Positions 26,616 through 35,281 of a stretch of 64,000 nucleotides of DNA are shown here, piece after piece; positions within the stretch are counted from its first letter, which is position 1; the number at the start of each line of letters is the position of its first letter. A program made the translations under genes and the position numbers. The stretch is from contig NZ_BMTS01000006.1 in NCBI RefSeq assembly GCF_014649795.1, positions 62,001 through 126,000 of the forward strand. Direction: 5' to 3'. The notes below the pieces were generated by a model, which had not been told where the DNA came from, ran no database searches, and saw only the letters and a list, made by a program, of their open reading frames with translations. Source of the stretch: Streptomyces melanogenes. GTDB lineage: Bacteria > Actinomycetota > Actinomycetes > Streptomycetales > Streptomycetaceae.

Positions 26616-27953
26616 ATGAGCCTGCGGGCCCGTATCACCGCCCCCGAGGAGACCCGGGGCGGCGAGGGCGACGCGCATCTCGTCGCCACCTACCGGGGCA
26701 AGCTCCTGGAGGAGATCGACCTCGCCGAGATGTCCTCGCTCGCCGCCGCCGAGCGCCGGGCGCGGCTGGAGCGCGTCCTCGGCCACATCCTCAGCCGCGA
26801 GGGCCCGGTCCTGTCCACCGGCGAACGCGCCCAGCTGATCCGCCGGGTCGTCGACGAGGCGCTCGGCCTGGGCGTACTGGAACCGCTCCTGGAGGACGCC
26901 TCCGTCACCGAGATCATGGTCAACGGGCCCGACCAGATCTATGTGGAGCGCGGCGGGCGGGTCGAGCGGCTGCCCATGCGGTTCGCCTCGCACGAGCAGC
27001 TGATGCAGACCATCGAGCGGATCGTGTCGACCGTCAACCGCCGGGTCGACGAGTCCAACCCGATGGTGGACGCCCGGCTACCGTCCGGCGAGCGCGTCAA
27101 CGTGATCATCCCGCCGCTCTCGCTGACCGGCGCGACCCTCACCATCCGCCGCTTCCCGCGCTCCTTCACGCTCCCCGAGCTGATCGCCTTCGGCTCGCTC
27201 GACCAGCCCATGCTGATGCTGCTCGCCGGGCTGATCCAGGCGAAGTTCAACGTGATCGTCTCCGGCGCCACCGGCACCGGCAAGACGACCCTGCTCAACG
27301 CGCTGTCCGGGCTGATCCCCGAGCACGAGCGCATCATCACCATCGAGGACTCCGCCGAACTCCAGCTCCAGCAGACCCATGTGATCCGGCTGGAGGCCCG
27401 CCCGGCCAACGTCGAGGGCAAGGGCCACGTCTCCATCCGCGACCTGGTCCGCAACTCGCTGCGCATGCGCCCCGACCGGATCGTGGTCGGCGAGGTGCGC
27501 GGCGGCGAGTCCCTCGACATGCTCCAGGCGATGTCCACCGGCCACGACGGCTCGCTCGCCACGGTCCACGCCAACAGCGCCGAGGACGCCCTGATGCGCC
27601 TCCAGACGCTGGCCTCCATGTCCGAGATCAAGATCCCGTTCGAGGCGCTGCACGACCAGATCAACTCGGCCGTCGACGTCCTGGTCCAGCTCACCCGGCA
27701 CGCCGACGGCTCCCGCCGGGTCACCGAGATCGCCCTGCTCGACTCGCACGGCCGCGACCCCTACCGGCTCGCCACCGTCGCCCGGTTCGAGCCCCGCCCG
27801 ATGGCCGCCGACGGCCGCGTCCACGGCGAGTTCCGCCACTTCCCGCTCCCGCGCCGCGTCGCCGAGCGCCTCTACCTCGCGGGCCAGCCCGTCCCGCAGG
27901 CGTACGGCATCGCGTCCTTCGACGAACAGCTCACCACCCGAGAGGCGAGGTAG
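26616..27953 (+). CDS. tadA: Pilus assembly secretion ATPase TadA/CpaF
   Basis: 445 residues. Conserved secretion-ATPase blocks: VTEIMVNGPDQIYVERGG (N-terminal), FPRSFTLPELI, Walker A SGATGTGKTTLLNALSG, Asp box ITIEDSAELQL, Walker B MRPDRIVVGEVRGGESLDML and the His box TGHDGSLATVHANS. It powers Flp pilus extension together with the TadB and TadC inner-membrane proteins encoded next. Strong Shine-Dalgarno GAGGAGG. Confidence 0.95.
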   Translation: MSLRARITAPEETRGGEGDAHLVATYRGKLLEEIDLAEMSSLAAAERRARLERVLGHILSREGPVLSTGERAQLIRRVVDEALGLGVLEPLLEDASVTEIMVNGPDQIYVERGGRVERLPMRFASHEQLMQTIERIVSTVNRRVDESNPMVDARLPSGERVNVIIPPLSLTGATLTIRRFPRSFTLPELIAFGSLDQPMLMLLAGLIQAKFNVIVSGATGTGKTTLLNALSGLIPEHERIITIEDSAELQLQQTHVIRLEARPANVEGKGHVSIRDLVRNSLRMRPDRIVVGEVRGGESLDMLQAMSTGHDGSLATVHANSAEDALMRLQTLASMSEIKIPFEALHDQINSAVDVLVQLTRHADGSRRVTEIALLDSHGRDPYRLATVARFEPRPMAADGRVHGEFRHFPLPRRVAERLYLAGQPVPQAYGIASFDEQLTTREAR

Positions 27954-27961
27954 CACCGCCC

Positions 27962-28900
27962 ATGTCCGCACTCACCCAGCTGACGACCGGGGTCGCGCTG
28001 CTCGCCTGCACGGCGGCGGTCGTCGGTGTGCACGCGTACGCCACCGGTCGCGCCCAGCGCCGGGCCCTGGTCGAACGGCTCTCCACCGCAGGGGAGCCGC
28101 TGCCCGCCGGGCGCCGGCGGCCTTTCGCCGGGGTGGACCGCAGGCTGCGCCGCACCGCGGTCGGCAAGCGCATCGAGCGCAAGCTCGCGGTGACCGGCCT
28201 GGACCTCACCCCGGGCGAGTTCTTCGTCTACGTACTCGCCGGAGTCGTCGGCCTGTGGGTGGTGGCCGCCTCGGTGCTCGCCTCCTTCTTCGGCCCGCTC
28301 GCCGCGCTGGCCGGTCTCTGGGCCGCCAACACCTTCCTGAACTGGCAGCGCACCCGGCGTACGGAAGCGTTCATCAACCAGCTCCCCGAGATCTCCCGGG
28401 TGATCGCCAACGCCACCCAGGCCGGGCTCGCCCTGCGCACCGCCATCGCCATGGCGGCCGACGAGCTGGAGGCCCCGGCGGGCGACGAGCTCAAGACCGT
28501 CGCCGACCAGCTCGCCGTCGGCCGCACCCTCGACGACGCGCTCGGCGAGCTCGCCCACCGGCTGCCCTCGCGCGAACTGGTCGTCCTCGTCTCGACGCTG
28601 ATCCTCTCCAACCGGGCGGGCGGCGCGGTCGTCAACTCGCTGCGCAACCTCACCACCACCCTGGAGGAGCGCAAGGAGACCCGCCGCGAGGTGCGCACCC
28701 AGCTGTCTCAGGTGAACACCACGGCTTACGCGGTGCCGGCGATCGGGGTCGGTGCCATGCTGCTCGTCAACCAGATCGCACCGGGCTCGCTCGCCAAGAT
28801 GACCGGCACGTTCCTGGGCCAGGCCGCGGTCGTCGTGGCGCTCGGGCTGTACGCGCTCGGGTTCGTCGCGATCCGCCGTATCTCCAAGATCGACGTCTGA
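27962..28900 (+). CDS. tadB: Pilus assembly inner-membrane protein TadB
   Basis: 312 residues. N-terminal helix (LTTGVALLACTAAVVGVHAY), two central membrane segments and a T2SS-F domain: RTEAFINQLPEISRVIANAT, GLALRTAIAMAADELEAPAG, then the C-terminal helix AVVVALGLYALGFVAIRRIS. TadB and TadC form the platform that TadA acts on. Eight bp after tadA, ten bp before tadC. Confidence 0.92.
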   Translation: MSALTQLTTGVALLACTAAVVGVHAYATGRAQRRALVERLSTAGEPLPAGRRRPFAGVDRRLRRTAVGKRIERKLAVTGLDLTPGEFFVYVLAGVVGLWVVAASVLASFFGPLAALAGLWAANTFLNWQRTRRTEAFINQLPEISRVIANATQAGLALRTAIAMAADELEAPAGDELKTVADQLAVGRTLDDALGELAHRLPSRELVVLVSTLILSNRAGGAVVNSLRNLTTTLEERKETRREVRTQLSQVNTTAYAVPAIGVGAMLLVNQIAPGSLAKMTGTFLGQAAVVVALGLYALGFVAIRRISKIDV

Positions 28901-28910
28901 GGGGGCGGGC

Positions 28911-29798
28911 ATGGAACTGATCCTGGGACTCATCGGCGGACTCAGCGTCCTGGGCGCCTTCGAGGGCGTACGGATGTACCGCGCCGAGGCCAAGCTCCCC
29001 GGCGACCTGGCCCTCGCCCTGGAGGTCGGCGCCACCCGCACCACCCGCACCGGCGGCGCCATCGACCGCCTCGGCATCCGCTACGCCCCGCTCGTGCTGC
29101 GGCTGATGGGCCCCAAGCGCGTCAGCGAGAAGCGCCGCAAGATCGACATGGCGGGCAACCCCGGCGGCCTGACCATCGACCGCTACGCGGCCCGGCGCGC
29201 GGTGTACGGGGCGCTCGGCGCGGTCGGCGCGGTGGTCATGGTCTCCGGCGGCAACTACCTGCTGGCCCTGCTGATGGTCGCGTTCGCGTACTACTGGGTC
29301 GAGGTCGGCATCTGGGCGGCCGTCCGCCGCCGCCGCGACGACATCGAGCGGACCCTGCCGGACTTCCTCGACGTGCTGGCCGTGGTGGTCTCCGCCGGTC
29401 TCGGCTTCCGCCAGGCCCTGGAGCGGGTCGCGGAGAAGTACGAGGGCCCCTGGGCCGACGAGGTGCGGATCGCGCTGCGCCAGATGGACATGGGGGTCAG
29501 CCGCCGCCAGGCCTTCGACGACCTGCGTCGGCGCAACGACTCCGAGCAGGTCGCCATGTTCGTCACCGCCCTCCAGCAGGGCGAGGAGCTGGGTGCGCCC
29601 ATCGTGGACACGCTGATAGCGATCGCCACCGACATGCGCCGCACCGACGCCCAGAACGCCCGCCGCAAGGCAGCCAAGGCGGTCCCCAAGGCGACGCTGA
29701 TGGTCACCACGTTCATGGTGCCCGCCACCATGATCCTGATGGCGTCCGCGATGCTGCTCGGATCCGAGGCCGACATCGGCTCGCTCACGGGGAAGTGA
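28911..29798 (+). CDS. tadC: Pilus assembly inner-membrane protein TadC
   Basis: 295 residues with T2SS-F domain: DDIERTLPDFLDVLAVVVSA, GLGFRQALERVAEKYEGPWA, ALQQGEELGAPIVDTLIAIA; membrane helices near residues 85-130 and 265-290. Partner of TadB. Its TGA overlaps GTG 29795, but ATG 29810 is the better start for the next gene. Confidence 0.92.
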   Translation: MELILGLIGGLSVLGAFEGVRMYRAEAKLPGDLALALEVGATRTTRTGGAIDRLGIRYAPLVLRLMGPKRVSEKRRKIDMAGNPGGLTIDRYAARRAVYGALGAVGAVVMVSGGNYLLALLMVAFAYYWVEVGIWAAVRRRRDDIERTLPDFLDVLAVVVSAGLGFRQALERVAEKYEGPWADEVRIALRQMDMGVSRRQAFDDLRRRNDSEQVAMFVTALQQGEELGAPIVDTLIAIATDMRRTDAQNARRKAAKAVPKATLMVTTFMVPATMILMASAMLLGSEADIGSLTGK

Positions 29799-29809
29799 GG
29801 GGGACCACC

Positions 29810-31063
29810 ATGCCGAGGCCACCGCAGCCGTCCGGCCCGCCGCCCGAGCCCGAGGTCTCCCTCCAGCTCAACGCCCTCCAGGCGCTCTGCCGCCAGGTCT
29901 TCCTGTTCCGCCTCGCGATGATAGGGCTCGGCACCCCCTTCGCCCTCGCCAACTCGGCCCGGGGCATCGCCACGTGGCTGGTCTCCGGGGCCGTACTGAT
30001 CACCTTCATGGGCTCGTACGCCCTCTACCGCGACTGGGAGCGCTTCGGCCCGCTGCTGCTCCACCCGTGGCTGCTCGGCGTGGACACCGCGTTCGGCGCG
30101 CTGCTGCTGTTCACCGCGACCCCCGACTCCCCGCTCGGCTACGTCGTCGTCTGCACCCCGCTGCTCGCCGGTCTGGTGTACGGGTGGCGGGGCGCGGGGA
30201 TCTTCGCCGGGCTCCAGTGCGTGATCCTGGCGCTCGCGTACATGGCCCAGAGCCGCCACCACCCCCAGCCGGTCGCCCCGGCCCTGCTGCTGCCCGGCTT
30301 CTGCGTCCTGGCGGGCGCGGCCGGGGTCGCGCTGCGGGGCCTGCTGCTGCGGTTCGGGGTGGCCTCGCGGGCGCTCACCGAAGCCCGGGCGCGGCTGGCG
30401 GTGGAGGAGGAACGGGCGCGGCTGGCCAGGGAGTTGCACGACTCGGTCGCCAAGACCCTGCACGGCGTGGCGCTGGCCGCCGAGGGCCTGGCCGCCTCGG
30501 CCGACCGCTCCGACCCGGTGACAGTACGCCGGGGCGCGACCCTGGTGGCCCGCTCGGCCCGCCGCGCCGCCGCCGAGTCCCGCGAACTCCTCGCCGACCT
30601 GCGCCGCGAGCCGGGCCCGGACGGGGGAGTGGACGTGCTGGCGGAACTGGCGGCGCGGGTGCGGGACTTCGCGGGTCGGAGCGAGAAGCCGGGAGTGACC
30701 TACCGCCCCCTGTCGGTCGATGCGATGCGGGTCCCGCACCCGGTCGCCCGCCAGCTCCTCACCATCGCCTCGGAGGCCCTGGAGAACGCCCACCGCCACG
30801 CGGGCCCGGCCCGGGTGGACGTGTCGGCGGGCGTGGTCGGGGACGTGCTGCGCATCAGCGTGTACGACGACGGGCGCGGCCTGCCCCCCGGCACCACGCT
30901 CGACGGGCTGCGCCGGGCGGGCCACTTCGGCCTGGTCGGCATGGTCGAGCGGGCGGCGGACCTGGGCGCGCGCATCCGCATCGGCCGGGGCGAGGCGGCG
31001 AAGGGCACGGAGGTCCGCCTCGACCTGCCGCTGGCGGCGCTGGGGGAGGGGTGTGCGCTGTGA
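29810..31063 (+). CDS. Sensor histidine kinase (HisKA_3 type) of the Tad locus
   Basis: 417 residues from ATG 29810 (GAGGGGG 7 nt upstream; GTG 29795 also possible). Four to six N-terminal membrane segments (residues 45-180) without an obvious large extracytoplasmic sensor. Dimerisation/phosphoacceptor: ARLARELHDSVAKTLHGVAL with His in LHDSV. ATPase: LLTIASEALENAHRHAG (N box), VYDDGRGLPPGT and GHFGLVGMVERA (G boxes). The TGA overlaps the GTG of the response regulator. Placement inside the pilus operon suggests it controls pilus expression. Confidence 0.92.
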   Translation: MPRPPQPSGPPPEPEVSLQLNALQALCRQVFLFRLAMIGLGTPFALANSARGIATWLVSGAVLITFMGSYALYRDWERFGPLLLHPWLLGVDTAFGALLLFTATPDSPLGYVVVCTPLLAGLVYGWRGAGIFAGLQCVILALAYMAQSRHHPQPVAPALLLPGFCVLAGAAGVALRGLLLRFGVASRALTEARARLAVEEERARLARELHDSVAKTLHGVALAAEGLAASADRSDPVTVRRGATLVARSARRAAAESRELLADLRREPGPDGGVDVLAELAARVRDFAGRSEKPGVTYRPLSVDAMRVPHPVARQLLTIASEALENAHRHAGPARVDVSAGVVGDVLRISVYDDGRGLPPGTTLDGLRRAGHFGLVGMVERAADLGARIRIGRGEAAKGTEVRLDLPLAALGEGCAL

Positions 31064-31779
31064 CCCGGGTCCTGGTGGCGGACGACAACCCGGTCGTGCG
31101 GGCCGGGCTCACCGCGCTGCTCGACGGCCGCGGCGGCACGGAGGTGGTCGCCGAGGCGGCGGACGGCCGCGAGGCGTACGAGGCGGCGCTACTGCACCGG
31201 CCGGACGTGGTCCTGCTCGATGTGCGGATGCCCGGAGTGGACGGTCTGGCGGCGCTGCCCCGCCTGGTGCGGGTGGCGCCGGTGATGATGCTGACGTACA
31301 GCGCCGAGCCCGAGACCGTACGCGAGGCGCTGCGGCTCGGTGCGCGCGGCTATCTGGTCCACGGCGAGTTCACGGTGGAACAACTGGTGGGCGCGGTACG
31401 GCAGGTGGGGTCGGGCGGAGTGGGCCCCCTTGGCTGTTCCGCCACTCCTCCGGGTGTCATGCCCCGGTCGATTTCATTAAATCCGAACGAAGAGGCTTCG
31501 CGGATGCAACCGGATGTGGGACAGTCGTCACCGGGGCGCCGGAGGGGAACTCCGCTCCTCGGCAAGGGACTTGGGGTGCACCGGCTGAGCAGGAGGGAGG
31601 TGGAGGTGATGGAGCTGATCGCGGCGGGCATGAGCAATCAGCAGATCGCCGCCGCCTGCTTCATCAGCGAGAAGACGGTGAAGAACCACATCAACCGCAT
31701 CTTCGCGAAGCTACACAGCAACAGCCGCACCCAGGCGGTGGCGACGTGGCTGGGCACGCGGGGGGTGGCGGGACGATGA
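31060..31779 (+). CDS. NarL/LuxR-family response regulator of the Tad locus
   Basis: 239 residues from GTG 31060 (GTGA overlap). Receiver domain with DD near residue 8 and phospho-acceptor Asp54 in VVLLDVRMPG; C-terminal LuxR HTH (LSRREVEVMELIAAGMSNQQ, SEKTVKNHINRIFAKL). The linker (residues about 125-175) is unusually long and its codons are less GC3-biased (around 31430-31530, containing TTCATTAAATCCGAACG) than the rest. Partner of the kinase just upstream. Confidence 0.92.
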   Translation: MTRVLVADDNPVVRAGLTALLDGRGGTEVVAEAADGREAYEAALLHRPDVVLLDVRMPGVDGLAALPRLVRVAPVMMLTYSAEPETVREALRLGARGYLVHGEFTVEQLVGAVRQVGSGGVGPLGCSATPPGVMPRSISLNPNEEASRMQPDVGQSSPGRRRGTPLLGKGLGVHRLSRREVEVMELIAAGMSNQQIAAACFISEKTVKNHINRIFAKLHSNSRTQAVATWLGTRGVAGR

Positions 31780-31905
31780 ACCTCCGACGTCGACTCGCCT
31801 CCCGGTCCCGGAATTGGGCCCTGGGGCCCTGTGCCGGAACCGGAGGGCCCGGGTACGGTGCGGCTGTCGAGCGCGGCACCGCCGTAGACCCCGGAGGGGA
31901 CCACC

Positions 31906-32136
31906 ATGAACGACAAGCTCCTCAAGCCCGCGACCGCCGCCAGGATCCGGGTCCACGGCTGGCTGAACACGACGGCGACGGCGCTGCGGCGGCGGGGGGA
32001 CCGGGGGCAGGGCGCGGTCGAGTACATGGGGATCATCATCGTGGTGGTGGCGATCATTCTGGTGCTTACGCAGACGAATTTCGGCACGACGATCGCCGGG
32101 AAGATCACGGCGGCGATCAACAAGATCAACCCCTGA
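31906..32136 (+). CDS. flp: Flp/Fap-type major pilin
   Basis: 76 residues. DRGQGAVEYMGIIIVVVAII is the Flp prepilin signature: short basic leader, Gly then Val-Glu-Tyr at +4 to +6 and a hydrophobic helix; the mature pilin would be about 40 residues ending KITAAINKINP. The long leader (35 residues) is typical for actinobacteria. GGAGGGGACCACC precedes ATG 31906, a good ribosome site, so it is likely well expressed. Processed by the A24 peptidase at 45650. Confidence 0.92.
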   Translation: MNDKLLKPATAARIRVHGWLNTTATALRRRGDRGQGAVEYMGIIIVVVAIILVLTQTNFGTTIAGKITAAINKINP

Positions 32137-32819
32137 CCCCACCCGCGTCCCGCCGTCCCACCGGCGACCGGGGGCAGGCCTTCCCCGTCTACATCACCGC
32201 GGTGGCGGGCCTGCTCTTCCTCGCGTTCGCGTACTTCGCGGTCGGGCAGGCGGCGGTGAAGCGCAACGAGGCCCAGACGGCCGCGGACGCGGCGGCCCTC
32301 GCGGCGGCCCAGGACTTCCGCGACCAGCTGCGGAACGGCCTGCTCGACACCTTCGACCTCGTGCGCTGGCAGAAGCTGCTCGAAGGCGATCGGGGCGGGC
32401 TGCTCCCGCACGACTCCTGCCCGGCGGCGTACGACCTCGCCTCGCGCAACGACGCCACGGCCGACACCTGCGAGCTCTCCTTCGGGCCCGAGCCCACCTA
32501 TCAGGTGGCCGTGCAGACCAACAGGACGGCGGGCCACTCGGTCATCGCCGCCACGCAGGACCACAAGGGCAAGGCGAAGGCGACCGCCGTGGTCGTCCCG
32601 CGCTGCCACCTCAAAGAGGCGCCGGGGAGCGGGCCCACCACCGAGCCCCCCGAGCCGGGGCCGACGTCGAGCGAGTCCCCGGGGCCCGGCGGCCCGGGAG
32701 GCGAGCAGAAGGCGTACCGACTCGTCTGCGACAAGCGGGACTTCGAGATCGACCCCGGCCACCTCGACCTCCTGCCGAAGGCGTCCGACCTGTTCTCCGT
32801 CCATCTGGCCGACAAGTAA
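32133..32819 (+). CDS. TadG-like pilus-associated protein, probable CTG start
   Basis: About 228 residues. Starts (L/M)TPPASRRPTGDRGQAFPVYI followed by a hydrophobic helix (AVAGLLFLAFAYFAVG) and RNEAQTAADAAALAAAQDFR, the Tad 'TadG/Flp pilus assembly' N-terminus; a Pro/Ser/Glu-rich linker lies near residues 165-195. No ATG, GTG or TTG precedes the helix in this frame downstream of 31776. CTG at 32133 overlaps the pilin TGA (CTGA), matching the ATGA/GTGA junctions of the locus. ATG 31776 would bury the whole pilin gene inside and is unlikely. Confidence 0.8.
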   Translation: MTPPASRRPTGDRGQAFPVYITAVAGLLFLAFAYFAVGQAAVKRNEAQTAADAAALAAAQDFRDQLRNGLLDTFDLVRWQKLLEGDRGGLLPHDSCPAAYDLASRNDATADTCELSFGPEPTYQVAVQTNRTAGHSVIAATQDHKGKAKATAVVVPRCHLKEAPGSGPTTEPPEPGPTSSESPGPGGPGGEQKAYRLVCDKRDFEIDPGHLDLLPKASDLFSVHLADK

Positions 32820-32862
32820 GCGTATGAAGTGCGCAGCACGAAGGACCGAAGGGGCTTCACTC

Positions 32863-33453
32863 ATGGACAAGGCCAAGACCGGGGCGTGGACGAGAGGCGC
32901 GGTGGTCGCGGCGGCTGCCGCCGCCCTGACGCTCACCCTGACCGCCTGCGGGGGAGACGGCGGGGGCAAGCCGAAGGGCGACGACAAGGCCTCCACCGCT
33001 CCGGCGGCGTCCGGCGGGAAGAACTCCCCGGCCGGTGGCCCGTCCACCCAGAGCACCGAGGTCCTCGCGACCATCAGCGGCGCCGACGGCGTCGAGGTGG
33101 TGATCAACTCGGCGAAGCGGGACGCCGGAGGGTTCGTGACGGTGCAGGGCGTCGTGAAGAACGGCTCCAAGAACCTGTTCTCCGCACCCGGCTGGCAGGG
33201 CAGCGAACAGGAGCTGAGGAGCAACGGCGCCTCCATGGCGGGCGCGGCGCTGGTCGACAAGGTGGGCAAGAAGCGGTACCTGATCCTGCGCGACACGGAC
33301 GGGCGCTGTCTGTGCTCGCAGTTCACGACGGGCATCCAGGCCGGGGAGGCCGCCCCCTTCTACACGCAGTTCCCCGCGCCCCCCACCTCCGTCACCGACG
33401 TCGACTTCCAACTCCCCACCATGCCCACCGCCACCATCAAGATCTCCGGCTGA
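32863..33453 (+). CDS. Lipoprotein of Tad locus
   Basis: 196 residues. Signal peptide with lipobox LTLTACGG, so lipid-anchored outside the membrane. A Gly/Ala/Ser linker is followed by a beta-rich domain (VEVVINSAKRDAGGFVTVQG, KKRYLILRDTDGRCLCSQFT) that looks like a small immunoglobulin-like or DUF4352-type fold. One CLC pair. It lies between TadG-like and OmpA-domain genes in the same direction; possibly links pili to the cell wall. ATG 32863 preferred over 32824 because of the signal peptide. Confidence 0.8.
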   Translation: MDKAKTGAWTRGAVVAAAAAALTLTLTACGGDGGGKPKGDDKASTAPAASGGKNSPAGGPSTQSTEVLATISGADGVEVVINSAKRDAGGFVTVQGVVKNGSKNLFSAPGWQGSEQELRSNGASMAGAALVDKVGKKRYLILRDTDGRCLCSQFTTGIQAGEAAPFYTQFPAPPTSVTDVDFQLPTMPTATIKISG

Positions 33454-33467
33454 GGCTGAGGCACCCC

Positions 33468-34124
33468 ATGCAGGCCACCGACGCAACACCCGCGACCCCG
33501 GCCCCCGGTCCCCGCCGCCGTCACGCCCGCCCCGCGGTCCTCGCCGCCGCGGTGCTGCTGTTCGTCGCGGCGGGGGCCGGCGCGGCCGTCGCCGACGATC
33601 CGAACCCCACCGCCGTGCCCGCCGCCGCCCCGCCCGTGAAGGTCGACGCCAACGCGCCCGGGCTCAAGCTCTCCGACGGGGCGACGCTCGCCGCGCCGAG
33701 GGTCGTCGACATCAAGTCGGTCGTCGAGGACATGGGCGGCGAGGAGCGCCGCTCCGACACCAACGCCGACATCTCCTTCGCCCTGCAGGCCGAGGTCCTC
33801 TTCGGCAAGGACAGCGCCGCGCTCTCCGCCGAGGCCACCGGCCGCATCCAGGCGATCGCCGACGAGATCAAGAAGCAGAAGGCCACGAACGTCCGCGTGT
33901 TCGGCTTCACCGACAACCTCGGTACGCACGAGCACGGCGTCGTCCTGTCCCGCCAGCGCGCGGACGCCGTCCAGGGCGCGCTCTCGCAGTCGGTGGGCGG
34001 CGCGGTCACGTTCGACATCCGGGGGTACGCGGAGGACTACCCGATCGCCGACAACTCCTCGGAGGACGGCCGCCGCAAGAACCGCCGAGTCGAGGTGTCC
34101 TTCCCGCGCGGGGCCTCCGGCTAG
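33468..34124 (+). CDS. Secreted OmpA-family protein of Tad locus
   Basis: 218 residues. Signal-like helix RPAVLAAAVLLFVAAGAGAA, then a short linker and an OmpA C-terminal peptidoglycan-binding-like domain: FALQAEVLFGKDSAALSAEA, VRVFGFTDNLGTHEHGVVLS, RQRADAVQGAL, GYAEDYPIADNSSEDGRRKN-RRVEV (two pieces). Such domains hold structures to cell-wall glycans. Last gene of the pilus run, followed by a GC hairpin. Confidence 0.88.
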   Translation: MQATDATPATPAPGPRRRHARPAVLAAAVLLFVAAGAGAAVADDPNPTAVPAAAPPVKVDANAPGLKLSDGATLAAPRVVDIKSVVEDMGGEERRSDTNADISFALQAEVLFGKDSAALSAEATGRIQAIADEIKKQKATNVRVFGFTDNLGTHEHGVVLSRQRADAVQGALSQSVGGAVTFDIRGYAEDYPIADNSSEDGRRKNRRVEVSFPRGASG

Positions 34125-34146
34125 GACCGGGCCCGGCAGCGAGGGC

Positions 34147-34186
34147 GGGCCCGGCCGGCCGGGTGGAGGTGCGGTCGGCCGGGCCC
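34147..34186 (+). terminator. GC hairpin after the Tad locus
   Basis: GGGCCCGGCCG (34147-34157) and CGGCCGGGCCC (34176-34186) pair over 11 bp. It follows the last Tad gene by 22 bp. No T-run. The rest of the 300-bp gap to 34427 holds only the MarR-type promoter region. Confidence 0.6.
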
Positions 34187-34341
34187 CGTATGCGCGCGGG
34201 CCCCCGTCAACGTCCGTTGGAAGTGACGCTCCCGCGCACCACAGAGGCTGCCAGCGGGGGCGTACCCGGGACTTGGACAAAAGCGCACGCGGGCGCGAGG
34301 TGGCCGGGAATCGCCCATGCGGTCATCGGTGAAGTGTGGAC

Positions 34342-34365
34342 AGATAGTCTGCGCGCAGATAATCT
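34342..34365. promoter_or_regulatory. MarR-type operator before SRPBCC-marR pair
   Basis: AGATAGTCT-GCGCGC-AGATAATCT: an imperfect 24-bp palindrome (20 of 24 positions match its reverse complement) with a perfect core TCTGCGCGCAGA. It lies 61 bp upstream of ATG 34427. The MarR protein encoded at 34846 is the obvious binder, giving autoregulation. Inference. Confidence 0.5.
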
Positions 34366-34426
34366 ACGGGAAGGTTAAAGCGCGCGACAGGTCGACACGG
34401 GCATCAGGCGTCAGAGGAGAACCGAC

Positions 34427-34846
34427 ATGTGGGTGTACGAGCACGGCGTCGAGACCAGCGCCACCCCCGAGGCCGTCTGGCGGCTGTGGGCCGATGTGGA
34501 GAACTGGGGTGCCTGGAACGCGGACGTCCAGAAGATCGAGATCCGGGGCCCGTTCGCGGCCGGGACCGAGATCACCATGGGGGCGGACGGTCAGGACCCG
34601 ATCGAGCTGCGGATCACCGAAGTGGCCGAGAACGAGCTGTTCGTGGACGAGGCCCGCTTCGACGGCCTGGTCCTGCGCACCGCGCACCGGCTCGACCGGC
34701 AGGCCCCGGACCGTACCCGGGTGGTCTACCGGATGGAGATCACCGGAGCCGCGGCCGACGAACTGGGCCCGGAGATCGGCTCGGCCGTCACCGCCGACTG
34801 GCCCCAGACCATGGCCGCGCTCGTCCGGCTCGCGGAGGGGCGCTGA
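34427..34846 (+). CDS. SRPBCC (START/polyketide-cyclase-like) family protein
   Basis: 139 residues. MWVYEHGVETSATPEAVWRL and ADVENWGAWNADVQKIEIRG are the usual SRPBCC opening, followed by a beta-sheet (ITMGADGQDPIELRITEVAE) and a long C-terminal helix. These proteins bind hydrophobic small molecules in a deep cavity. Its stop overlaps the MarR start (TGATG), so the pair may sense and sequester a ligand. Ligand unknown. Confidence 0.88.
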   Translation: MWVYEHGVETSATPEAVWRLWADVENWGAWNADVQKIEIRGPFAAGTEITMGADGQDPIELRITEVAENELFVDEARFDGLVLRTAHRLDRQAPDRTRVVYRMEITGAAADELGPEIGSAVTADWPQTMAALVRLAEGR

Positions 34847-35274
34847 TGGCGCTCACGCCCGGCGAGAGCCCCGGGTTCCTGCTCTGGCACGCCACCCTGC
34901 GCTGGCAGCGCGGGGTGACCGCGGCCCTGGCGCCGCTGGGTCTCACGCATGTGCAGTTCGTGCTGCTCGCGTGCACCTGGTGGCTCAACGGGCAGGGCGA
35001 GCACCCCAACCAGCTGGCGGTCGCCCGCCAGGCGGGCACCGACGTCAAGATGACGTCCCAGGTCGTCCGTACGCTGGAGGGCAAGGGCCTGCTGGTGCGC
35101 GAGACCGACCCGGCGGACACCCGGGCCAAGCGACTGCGGGTGACGGAGGCCGGGGCGGAGCTCGCGCCGCGGGCGATCGCGGCGGTCGAGGCGGTGGACG
35201 CGGAGTTCTTCCGGCCGGTGCCGGTGGGCGAGGCGGTGGCGCTGCTCGCGGCGCTGGCCCGGCCGGAAGACTAG
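34846..35274 (+). CDS. MarR-family transcriptional regulator
   Basis: 142 residues. Winged HTH: GLTHVQFVLLACTWWL, NQLAVARQAGTDVKMTSQVV (recognition helix), RTLEGKGLLVRETDPADTRA (wing), VTEAGAELAPRAIAAVEAVD (C-terminal dimer helix). Coupled to the SRPBCC gene and probably bound to the site at 34342-34365. Regulation of a small-molecule response is likely. Confidence 0.92.
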   Translation: MALTPGESPGFLLWHATLRWQRGVTAALAPLGLTHVQFVLLACTWWLNGQGEHPNQLAVARQAGTDVKMTSQVVRTLEGKGLLVRETDPADTRAKRLRVTEAGAELAPRAIAAVEAVDAEFFRPVPVGEAVALLAALARPED

Positions 35275-35281
35275 GCCTGTC

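Noticed and set aside
31776..32135. ATG 31776 as start of the TadG-like gene
   Set aside because: It would put the entire pilin gene inside another coding frame and yields a low-complexity leader without motif.
31638..33335. 565-codon minus-strand frame
   Set aside because: Antisense to the response regulator, pilin, TadG-like and lipoprotein genes, all of which have clear motifs.
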